A DNA stretch of 28,774 nt from JAUREX01 sp964472135 (lineage in GTDB: Bacteria > Pseudomonadota > Alphaproteobacteria > Rhodobacterales > Rhodobacteraceae), in NCBI GenBank assembly GCA_964472135.1, contig CAYYJB010000029.1, forward strand, positions 1 through 28,774. Direction: 5' to 3'. A program made the translations under genes and the position numbers. Of the stretch, positions 22,717 to 28,774 are shown in pieces. Below the pieces are notes generated by a model. That model was given only the letters and a program-made list of their open reading frames with translations, made no database searches and was not told the origin of the DNA. Numbering within the stretch: position 1 is the first letter of the stretch; each line of letters starts with the position of its first letter.

Positions 22717-24023
22717 CATCAGCCCTGACCCTCGGCACGAGTGCATCGATTTGCAGCCTGCCAGAGCCCGATGTCGCGCTGGCCGCGCGGCTCCTGGCCG
22801 AGCTGCGCCTGCGGACGGGCGGCCCGCGCGGCATCAACCGGGCCTCCTACGGCCTTGGCGAACAGATCGCGCATGACGTGGTCCGGCGCGAGGCGCGGCG
22901 CCTCGGGCTCGAGTGCGCCATCGACGCGGGCTGCAACCTGTACATGACCCTGCGCGGCCAGCGGCCGGGGCCTGCTGTCATCATCGGATCGCACCTCGAT
23001 TCGGTGCCGATGGGCGGCAATTACGACGGCGCGGCAGGGGTGCTCACGGGGCTTGCGGTCGCGGCCGGCTATCGCGCCGCGGGCGTCGTGCCGCCGCAGG
23101 ACCTCATCGTGATGGCGATCCGGGCCGAGGAGAGCACATGGTTCGGCGCCTCTTACATCGGGAGCCGCGCCGCCTTCGGCCGACTGACGGCGGCGGAACT
23201 CGACGGGGTGACGCGTGCGGGCGACCGCGTGGCGCTCGGCCTTGCGGTCGATGCGGCCGGCGGAAACAGCGCGGCGCTGCGGCGGGGGCAGCGCGCGCTC
23301 GACCCTGCCGGCATCGCGGCCTTCATCGAACCGCATATCGAACAGGGGCCGGTGCTGGCCGCCAAGGGGCGCGCGCTCGGTATCGTCACGGGCATACGCG
23401 GCAGCTTTCGCCACCGTAACGCCACCTGCCTTGGAAGCTATGCCCATTCCGGCGCCACCCCGCGGCCGTCTCGGCAGGATGCCGTGCTTGCCGTGGCGCG
23501 GCTGATCACGCGGCTCGACGATGCGTGGAACAGCCTTGCCGCGCTCGGCCACGACCTCACCGTGACCTTCGGCCAGATCACGACCGATCCCGAGGAGGCG
23601 GCATTTTCGAAGGTGGCGGGGCAGGTAGATTTCTCGCTCGACATCCGCAGCGAGGCCCCGGAAACGCTCGACCTGATGCGTGCGGAGCTGGCCGCCGCCG
23701 TCGCGAGCCTCGAGGCGGGGCTCGGCGTGCGCTTCGATCTGGGCCCCGAGACCGGCAGCACGCCCGCGCGGATGGATCCTGAGGTCATGGCGGCCTTGCG
23801 CGACATCGCCGCCGGGCAGGGCGCGGCACCCGAGGTGATGGCCTGCGGCGCGGGGCATGACGCGGCCGTCTTTGCCGCGATGGGCATTCCGACCGGCATG
23901 ATCTTCATCCGCAACCTCAACGGCAGCCACAACCCCGACGAGGCGATGGAGATCGAGGACCTCGCCGCCGCCGCGCTCGTCCTGTCGGCCTTCTGCCTGC
24001 AGGACCTCTCGCGACCGAACTGA
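22713..24023 (+). CDS. Zn-dependent M20-type amidohydrolase (HyuC/allantoate amidohydrolase family)
   Basis: The 436-residue protein has the full binuclear metal set of the N-carbamoyl-amino-acid hydrolase/allantoate amidohydrolase family: His94 (GSHLDSVPMGG), Asp105 (GGNYDGAAGV), Glu139-Glu140 (IRAEESTWFGASYIGS), His208 (IEPHIEQGP) and His406 (NGSHNPDEAMEIEDL). The lid domain carries YAHSGATPRP. Known members remove the N-carbamoyl group from beta-ureido or alpha-amino acids, or cleave allantoate; which applies here cannot be told from sequence alone. The intact site contrasts with the altered M20 protein at 14450-15673. Its ATG overlaps the GntR gene stop, and its TGA overlaps the next ATG by one base. 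Confidence 0.92.
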   Translation: MTSALTLGTSASICSLPEPDVALAARLLAELRLRTGGPRGINRASYGLGEQIAHDVVRREARRLGLECAIDAGCNLYMTLRGQRPGPAVIIGSHLDSVPMGGNYDGAAGVLTGLAVAAGYRAAGVVPPQDLIVMAIRAEESTWFGASYIGSRAAFGRLTAAELDGVTRAGDRVALGLAVDAAGGNSAALRRGQRALDPAGIAAFIEPHIEQGPVLAAKGRALGIVTGIRGSFRHRNATCLGSYAHSGATPRPSRQDAVLAVARLITRLDDAWNSLAALGHDLTVTFGQITTDPEEAAFSKVAGQVDFSLDIRSEAPETLDLMRAELAAAVASLEAGLGVRFDLGPETGSTPARMDPEVMAALRDIAAGQGAAPEVMACGAGHDAAVFAAMGIPTGMIFIRNLNGSHNPDEAMEIEDLAAAALVLSAFCLQDLSRPN

Positions 24024-24958
24024 TGCGCTGTCTTGTCGTCCAGCCGATCGACCCCGCGGGAACCGCGCTCCTGCGCGAGGCGGGTGTCGCGGTCGACACC
24101 GCGCCCGACACCCGGATCGAGACACTGGCCCCCTACCTTCTGCACGCGGATGCGGTGATCGCCCGCAACTGGGGCTTTCCTGCCGAAGCGATGGCTCTGG
24201 CGCCGCGCCTGCGCGTGATCGGAAGCCACGGAACAGGGGTCGATCGCATCGACGTGGCAGGCGCCCGCGCGCGCGGGATCAGCGTGGTGAACACGCCCGG
24301 CGCCAATGCCGCCGATGTGGCGGAACTGGCTCTCGGGCTGGCGCTGGCGCTGGCGCGCGGTCTGCGCGACGCGGATGGAGCGGTGCGCGCAGGCGACGAG
24401 GGCTGGCGCCTTCGGCACCGCGGCACGGCCCTCGGCGGGCGCTGCCTCGGGCTCTGGGGCTATGGCGCGGTCGCGCGCGCCCTCGCCCCCATGGCGCAGG
24501 GGCTGGGCATGAAGGTGGTCGCCCTGTCCGCTCACGCCTCGCCGGCAGACTTGGCGCGCGACGGGGTCGCCGCCGCGAAGGATGCGGCCGAGCTGCTGTC
24601 GGTGGCCGATGTGTTGTCGCTACACGGCTTGCCGGGCGCGCGCCCGCTGCTCGATGCCGCCGCGCTGGCCGCCCTGCGGCCCGGGGCGCTGATCGTCAAC
24701 ACCGCGCGCGGCGCGCTGGTGGATGAGGACGCCCTGGTCCGCGCCCTCGAGGGGGGCCATCTCGGAGGCGCCGCGCTCGACGTGACGCGGCGCGAACCTC
24801 TCCCCGCCGACAGCCCGCTGCTTGGTGCGCCGCGGCTCATCCTGACGCCGCACGTGGGCGGGACGACCGACCGCGGCCTGCGGCGGACGGCGCTCGCGGT
24901 TGCGCGGGCGGTGCTTGCGGGCCTCGGCATCGCCCCTCCGGTGGGGTCCGGGACATGA
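24023..24958 (+). CDS. D-2-hydroxyacid dehydrogenase family protein
   Basis: The 311-residue NAD(P)-dependent enzyme of the D-isomer 2-hydroxyacid dehydrogenase group has the catalytic Arg229 (LIVNTARGALVDEDAL), Glu258 (RREPLP) and His277 (LTPHVGG). The Rossmann turn is GLWGYGAVA (143-151), with Ala instead of the last Gly. Substrate-domain elements are IARNWGF and SHGTGVDRIDVAGARARGISVVNTPGANAADVAELAL. It interconverts a 2-oxoacid and a D-2-hydroxyacid. Its placement between an amidohydrolase and the 5-oxoprolinase subunits, with one-base and four-base overlaps, means it is co-translated with them. Why a 2-hydroxyacid step would be needed there is not obvious. Confidence 0.92.
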   Translation: MRCLVVQPIDPAGTALLREAGVAVDTAPDTRIETLAPYLLHADAVIARNWGFPAEAMALAPRLRVIGSHGTGVDRIDVAGARARGISVVNTPGANAADVAELALGLALALARGLRDADGAVRAGDEGWRLRHRGTALGGRCLGLWGYGAVARALAPMAQGLGMKVVALSAHASPADLARDGVAAAKDAAELLSVADVLSLHGLPGARPLLDAAALAALRPGALIVNTARGALVDEDALVRALEGGHLGGAALDVTRREPLPADSPLLGAPRLILTPHVGGTTDRGLRRTALAVARAVLAGLGIAPPVGSGT

Positions 24959-25671
24959 CCGTGCCGCGGCTCCTCGATTGCGGCGATGCCGCGATCAGCG
25001 TCGAGTTCGGCGACGCGATCGATGCGGCCGTCAATGCCTGTGTGCTTGCGCTCGACCGCGCGCTGACGGCGGCGGCGGTGCCGGGCGTGATCGAATGCGT
25101 CCCGACCTACCGTGCGCTGATGGTGCATTTCGACCCCTTGGCGACCGATCGCGATGCGCTTGGCGCGCTGATCCTCGGGCTCGTCGCGGGCGCGCCGGCA
25201 GCGGCGCCCGCCGGGCGGCGCTGGCGCGTGCCCGTAGCCTATGGCGGCGAGCACGGGATCGACCTGCCCGCGATCGCGGCGCATGCGGGCCTCTCGCCCG
25301 CCGCCTTCATCGAGGCGCATTGCGCCCCCGTCTATCGCGTGATGATGATCGGCTTCCTGCCCGGATTTGCCTATCTCGGCGGGCTGCCCCCGCGGCTCGG
25401 CTGCCCGCGGCGCGACATCCCCCGCCCGGCCATCCCGGCCGCCTCGATCAGCATCGGCGGCGCCCAGACGGCGATCGGCAGCGTCGCGGGCCCGAGCGGC
25501 TGGCATCTTGTCGGCCGCACCCCAGCGCGCGCCTTCATGCCGGGCCGCGATCCGGTGTTCCTCTTCGATGCGGGCGACGAGGTCATCTTTGCCCCGGTTT
25601 CGGCGCGCGAATGGGACGGTCTTCAGGCGCGCGCCGCCGAAGGCGCCCTTGTTGCGGAGCGTCTGGCATGA
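24955..25671 (+). CDS. pxpB: 5-oxoprolinase subunit B (KipI family)
   Basis: The 238-residue protein is a clear PxpB/KipI-type, allophanate-hydrolase-subunit-1-like protein: 'DCGDAAISVEFGD' near the N-terminus, 'VPTYRALMVHFDP' (about 49-61), 'YGGEHGIDL', the hallmark 'GFLPGFAYLGGLP' (133-145), 'PRPAIPAASISIGGAQTAI' and a PSGWHLVGRTP block. It forms the ATP-using PxpBC complex that phosphorylates 5-oxoproline before ring opening with PxpA. The ATG at 24955 overlaps the dehydrogenase stop, and the gene overlaps pxpC by ATGA. KipI-like kinase inhibition is an alternative reading but the setting beside pxpC favours oxoprolinase. Confidence 0.95.
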   Translation: MTVPRLLDCGDAAISVEFGDAIDAAVNACVLALDRALTAAAVPGVIECVPTYRALMVHFDPLATDRDALGALILGLVAGAPAAAPAGRRWRVPVAYGGEHGIDLPAIAAHAGLSPAAFIEAHCAPVYRVMMIGFLPGFAYLGGLPPRLGCPRRDIPRPAIPAASISIGGAQTAIGSVAGPSGWHLVGRTPARAFMPGRDPVFLFDAGDEVIFAPVSAREWDGLQARAAEGALVAERLA

Positions 25672-26675
25672 CGCCCGCGCTGCTCGTGCTCAGCTGCGCG
25701 CAAGGCGCGAGCATCCAGGATGGCGGGCGCACCGGCTGGCGGCGGCAGGGCATCTCGACTGCGGGTGCGATGGACCTCGTCTCGCTGGCGCTGGCCAATG
25801 CCTGCGTGGGCAACCCGCCTTTGGCGGCGGCGGTGGAGCTGTCGCTGGCCGGTGCGCGCTTCCGCCTCGAGGTGGCGGGCGCGCTCCTGGCCGCAGCGGG
25901 GCCGGGTGTTGCGCTGCGCGTCAACGGGCGCGCGCTGGCGCCGGGCAGGTCGGTTGCGGCCGAGCCCGGGGACGAGATCGAGATCACGCCGCCGCGCGAT
26001 GCCGTCCACGGCTATCTGGCGGTCGGAGGGGGGTTCGCGCTGGCGCCGGTGCTCGGCAGCCTGTCGACGCATCAGCGCTCGGGCCTCGGCCCGCCGATGC
26101 TCGCCCCCGGGCAGCGGCTCCCGATCAGGGGCGGCGCGCCGCTCGTGCCGCTGGCGCTCGAGCCGCCGCCGGCGCCGGGCGGTGGCGCGATCCGCATCCT
26201 CGCGGGGCCGCAGGAGGACTGGTTCGAACCCGACGCGCTCGGCATCCTGACGGGTGCAGCGTGGCGGATCGGCGCGCGCTCCGACCGGATGGGGCGGTTT
26301 CTCGAGGGGCCGCACCTGCCGCCGCGGCCCGGCTCGATGGTCTCGGACGGCATCGTGGCGGGCGGCATCCAGATCCCGCCCTCCGGCCAGCCGATCGTGC
26401 TCATGCGCGACTGCCAGACGACCGGGGGCTATCCGCGCATCGCGACGGTCATCTCGGCCGACATGGATCGGCTGGCGCAGATCCCGCCCGGGGCGATGCT
26501 GCGCTTCGTGCAGGTTGGGCGCGCGGTGGCTGTCGAGGCGGCACGTGCGCGCGCCGCGCGGGTAGCAGCGCTGAATCCTCAGCCGGCGACTGCAGCCGAC
26601 CCCGCTAGGCTTTTGGCCGACAACCTTGTCTCCGGCGTCATAGACGCTCGTGACGCAAATTCAACCGATGAATGA
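25668..26675 (+). CDS. pxpC: 5-oxoprolinase subunit C (biotin-dependent carboxyltransferase-like family)
   Basis: The 335-residue protein matches PxpC/KipA. It starts with 'SIQDGGRTGWRRQGISTAGAMD' (16-36), continues with 'YLAVGGGF', 'LAGPQEDWF', 'SDRMGRFLEGP', 'MVSDGIVAGGIQIPPSGQPIVLMRDCQTTGGYPRIATVISADMDRLAQIPPG' and ends in the usual variable tail. It works with PxpB in ATP-dependent 5-oxoproline activation; despite the family name it needs no biotin. The ATG at 25668 overlaps the pxpB stop by four bases. It is the last gene of the GntR-led operon. The bases after its stop pass directly into scrambled mobile-element and restriction-gene fragments. Confidence 0.95.
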   Translation: MTPALLVLSCAQGASIQDGGRTGWRRQGISTAGAMDLVSLALANACVGNPPLAAAVELSLAGARFRLEVAGALLAAAGPGVALRVNGRALAPGRSVAAEPGDEIEITPPRDAVHGYLAVGGGFALAPVLGSLSTHQRSGLGPPMLAPGQRLPIRGGAPLVPLALEPPPAPGGGAIRILAGPQEDWFEPDALGILTGAAWRIGARSDRMGRFLEGPHLPPRPGSMVSDGIVAGGIQIPPSGQPIVLMRDCQTTGGYPRIATVISADMDRLAQIPPGAMLRFVQVGRAVAVEAARARAARVAALNPQPATAADPARLLADNLVSGVIDARDANSTDE

Positions 26676-26724
26676 CTCGCAGTGCGCCGATGACACTGGC
26701 TGATATCCTTGCTGAAGACCTTCA

Positions 26725-26985
26725 TTGACCGGCCAAGGTGCCGAGGCGGTGATCAATGGGGCCATCACGCAAGTCCTGTCGGCGTTGCCCGAGGGCGCGC
26801 GTCTTCGCGAGGTGAAGCCCGATCTTGTTAGCCTCGCCGACGTAGCGGCGCGCCTTTCGGTTTCTCGTCAGGCGCTCCAGAAGCGGGACATGCCTCCGCC
26901 GTCGCTCGGGGGACTGTATCGTGCATCGGAAATACTTCCTGCCCTGACCGAAGAGGCAAAGAGGGCGATCCTGCGGGACACCCTG
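26725..26985 (+). pseudogene. HTH-domain protein remnant fused to hsdR fragment
   Basis: The frame opens after a stop at 26713-26715 and has no strong start (TTG at 26725). Residues 'LREVKPDLVSLADVAARLSVSRQALQKR....PPPSLGGLYRASEIL' look like a small helix-turn-helix protein of the 'DLVGLxDVAxxLGVSRQ' type, in which an HTH is followed by a FPAP/W..L segment. At about 26985 the same frame passes without a stop into an unrelated HsdR segment. This is therefore a recombination product, not a real gene; it stops at 27097-27099. Confidence 0.55.
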
Positions 26986-27082
26986 CGGCGGGGTCGTCAA
27001 CCCAACCTGAGCTTCTTTGCCTTCACGGCCACGCCGAAGTTCAAGACCAAGGCCATGTTCGATGAGCCGGGGCCGGACGGTC
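26985..27082 (+). pseudogene. hsdR: Type I restriction subunit R, internal fragment
   Basis: The reading 'RGRQPNLSFFAFTATPKFKTKAMFDEPGPDG' is the conserved helicase region around motif III (TATPK) of HsdR. It breaks off at about 27080 into the truncated transposase gene istA on the other strand. The upstream two-thirds of HsdR, including the nuclease and Walker A motifs, are absent. Confidence 0.75.
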
Positions 27083-27394
27083 ACGCACGTAATCCTTGAC
27101 GATCGTATAGCCGCCGGTGAAGCCATGCTCGGCCTGAAGCCGTTCCCATATCCGCTTGGCTGTATGACGCTGCTTGCGATGCACGGCCTGGTCGGCCTCG
27201 AGCCAAGCGTCAATGAACTCGGTGAACCCATCCAGCTTAGGCCGCCTGATCGGCTTGTCCCGCCGATAGCCAGGCGGCACCGAGAAGGCCATCATCTTAT
27301 CGACCGTTCCACGCGAAATGTTGAAATGCTGCGCCGCCGCCCGCCTGCTCATGCCCTCGGCGCATGCCAAACGGACCTTCTTGTAAAGTTCCAC
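27080..27394 (-). pseudogene. istA: IS21-family transposase IstA, N-terminal fragment
   Basis: From GTG at 27394 (GGGGAGAT upstream) the product begins 'ELYKKVRLACAEGMSRRAAAQHFNISRGTVDKMM', the IstA helix-turn-helix. It continues with 'YSVPPGYRR'-like 'FSVPPGYRRDKPIRRPKLDGF', 'RKQRHTAKRIWERLQAEHGFTGGYTIVKDYVRD'. It then runs into hsdR sequence read backwards (PAPAHRTWPWS) and stops at 27041. Full IstA is about 500 residues with a DDE core, which is missing here. Confidence 0.85.
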
Positions 27395-27519
27395 GGTATA
27401 GATCTCCCCGCCCTCCCTGCCGCCGCAAGAAGAGGAAAGTGGCAGGATTTTACTCCGCCCGCAGCGAGACTATCCCGCCGCTACCGTGGCCTAATTTTGC
27501 ACCGCCGTTTCCAACAGCG
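27080..27519 (-). mobile_element. IS21-family element, left end only
   Basis: The segment comprises the left end and the first third of istA of an IS21-like element, lying inside hsdR. The outer boundary is near 27519, where the minus strand begins TGTTGGAAACGG followed by GGTGCAAAATTAGGCC, an IS21-type TG end. HsdR sequence resumes immediately beyond it. The rest of istA, all of istB and the right end are gone, apparently together with about 100 HsdR codons. Confidence 0.65.
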
Positions 27520-28562
27520 ATGAATTTCGCGTTTTGCTGGTCGCCGAGAAGTATCAGACCGGGTTCGATCAGCCGCTTTTGCAGGCGATGTATGTGGTAA
27601 AGCGCCTAGCTGGGGTGCAGGCCGTCCAAACGCTTTCCCGCTTGAACCGAATGGCACCGGGCAAGGCACGCACTTTTGTTCTCGACTTCGCAAACGAGGA
27701 AGACGCCATCTTCAAGGCATTCAAGCCATATTACGAAGATACGCCAATGGGAGAGAGCGTGGACCCTCAACGCTTGAACGAGTTGCAGCACAGGGTTTTG
27801 GAGTGGTCGATCTTCACGACAGAGGATGTCAGCGCGTTCTCGGCTGTCTGGTATGGGAAAAAGAAGGATCACACAGCCACTGATCATCGGACGATGAATG
27901 CGATACTCGACTGGGGGGTTGATGCATTCCAAAGGCGCGAAGAGGAAGAACGCGAAGAGTTCAGAGGCCAGATCACTGCATTCCGCAATCTTTATGCTTT
28001 CCTGTCCCAGGTCATCCCGTATCAGGATAGTGAGCTTGAGCAGTTCTACACTTTCTGCCGGAATCTGATTTCCAAACTGCCGCCCCCTGGCAATGGATCA
28101 TCGTTCACGTTGGAGGACGAAGTTTCACTGAAGTATTTCCGTATTCAGCAAATGACGCAAGGGTCAATCAGCCTTGATGATGGTGAGGCTGATCCCCTCA
28201 AAGGTCCAACGGATGTTGGTTCAGGGGGGAGGAAGTTTGAAGAGGTTGGACTGAAAGACCTTGTGGAGACACTGAATGAGCGGTTCGGCACGAGTTTCAC
28301 CCGGTCTGACCAACTTTTCTTCGAGCAGGTCCGGGAGAGCGCGGAAGGTGATGAGCGGATCATCGAGGCTGCGCTCGCCAACAAATACGATAACTTCGCC
28401 TCCTATCTCGATCGTATGCTTGATGAAATATTTATCAACCGAATGGACGGAAACGAAGAGGTTTTTTCGAAGATCATGAACGACCAACCGTTCCGTTCCG
28501 CGGTTCATAAGGGACTTGCGCGGGACCTGTATAGACGTATTCGTTCGGGGCGGTGCCACTGA
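27519..28562 (+). pseudogene. hsdR: Type I restriction subunit R, C-terminal third
   Basis: The frame resumes with 'SDEFRVLLVAEKYQTGFDQPLLQAMYVVKRL...VQTLSRLNR', which is helicase motif V/VI of HsdR (the normal form has IVAEKFQTGFDQP and QTLSRLNR). It is followed by about 290 residues of the helical C-terminal region that docks to the HsdM/HsdS complex. An intact HsdR is about 1000 residues; here the nuclease domain and helicase motifs I-II are missing, so there can be no restriction activity. Internal starts (TTG 27534) exist but a functional protein is unlikely. Base composition is AT-richer than pxpABC next door. No hsdM or hsdS is present in the window. Confidence 0.85.
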
Positions 28563-28613
28563 TATCATCACTCGACGCGCGTGATCACGCTCAGCATGAG
28601 CAGCAGCGTTGGA

Positions 28614-28774
28614 TCATCGCACCTCCCACACGTCGCCACTGTCCAACTGCTTGACGAAATCCACCGCCGCGCCGTTCCAGTGATAGGCGAAATGCGCGCC
28701 TTGGGTGGGGATGGGGATCACGTCGGGCCATAAGGCGGCGATGCACTGGCCTTCGGGATAGCGGATGCTGGGCC
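28614..28774 (-). CDS. RES-domain protein, C-terminal end (partial)
   Basis: The leftward frame enters from the right edge and stops at 28614-28616. The visible 53 residues, 'PSIRYPEGQCIAALWPDVIPIPTQGAHFAYHWNGAAVDFVKQLDSGDVWEVR', match the end of RES-domain proteins: an Arg/Tyr-Pro segment, an 'xCIAALxP..I' strand, then 'HFAYHWNG' and a short tail. RES toxins of Xre-RES modules degrade NAD+. The cognate Xre/Xre-like antitoxin gene would lie upstream, beyond the window. The call rests on a short segment. Confidence 0.6.
   Translation of the reverse strand, partial: PSIRYPEGQCIAALWPDVIPIPTQGAHFAYHWNGAAVDFVKQLDSGDVWEVR

Noticed and set aside
1220..26675. Metabolic coupling of the tandem GGCT protein (5-oxoproline producer) to PxpABC
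   Set aside because: The idea is attractive, but the GGCT gene is in a different-composition segment on the far side of an assembly gap, two IS remnants and another operon, and lacks the GntR palindrome.

Overview
The window looks like an accessory region of a high-GC alphaproteobacterium, most likely of Rhodobacteraceae/Rhizobiales type. That inference rests on the high-GC coding style of the central genes, the TRAP and peptide ABC transporters, and the IS families present; no rRNA or housekeeping marker confirms it. The two ends (about 1-2300 and 27500-28560) are visibly AT-richer than the centre and carry defence-island-type debris: a WYL-regulator tail, an unknown protein, a tandem gamma-glutamylcyclotransferase-fold protein, pieces of a type I restriction subunit HsdR, and the end of a RES-domain toxin. 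Four insertion-sequence remnants or elements (IS256-like, IS630-like, IS21-like, plus a recombined junction) mark the seams.

Region A (3103-8938) is a self-contained catabolic unit. A TRAP transporter (substrate-binding protein, small and large membrane subunits), a cyclase-family (kynurenine-formamidase-like) metal hydrolase and an amidase-signature amidase are transcribed leftward. A divergent IclR repressor gene lies to the right. The intergenic space holds a good sigma-70 promoter (TTGACA, 18-bp spacer, TATCGT) with two TTCT/AGAA palindromes at its start point, which fits direct IclR control.

An IS630-type element (8977-10037, flanked by TA, with matching terminal repeats) separates A from B. 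Its transposase gene is broken by a 14-bp tandem duplication and has an A8 frameshift site.

Region B (10061-26675) is the most interesting part. It contains all three 5-oxoprolinase subunits (PxpA alone at the left end, PxpB and PxpC at the right), a class-I glutamine amidotransferase, three creatinase/aminopeptidase-P-fold (M24) proteins, two M20-fold hydrolases (one with an eroded metal site, one with an intact HyuC/allantoate-amidohydrolase site), a complete oligopeptide-type ABC importer with its two ATPases fused, a D-2-hydroxyacid dehydrogenase and a GntR/FCD regulator. The palindrome TGGTATACCA occurs both upstream of the amidotransferase gene (11337-11346) and between -35 and -10 of the transporter operon (21933-21942), tying the 16-kb block into one candidate GntR regulon. 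I infer an inducible system that imports a peptide-like, N-blocked or cyclic amide substrate, trims it with several hydrolases and feeds 5-oxoproline to glutamate. The actual substrate is unknown.

Most neighbours within the operons overlap by GTGA or ATGA, indicating translational coupling. A 100-N gap at 2389-2488 is flanked by an identical 55-base sequence and is probably an unmerged assembly overlap. No tRNA, rRNA or CRISPR array was seen.
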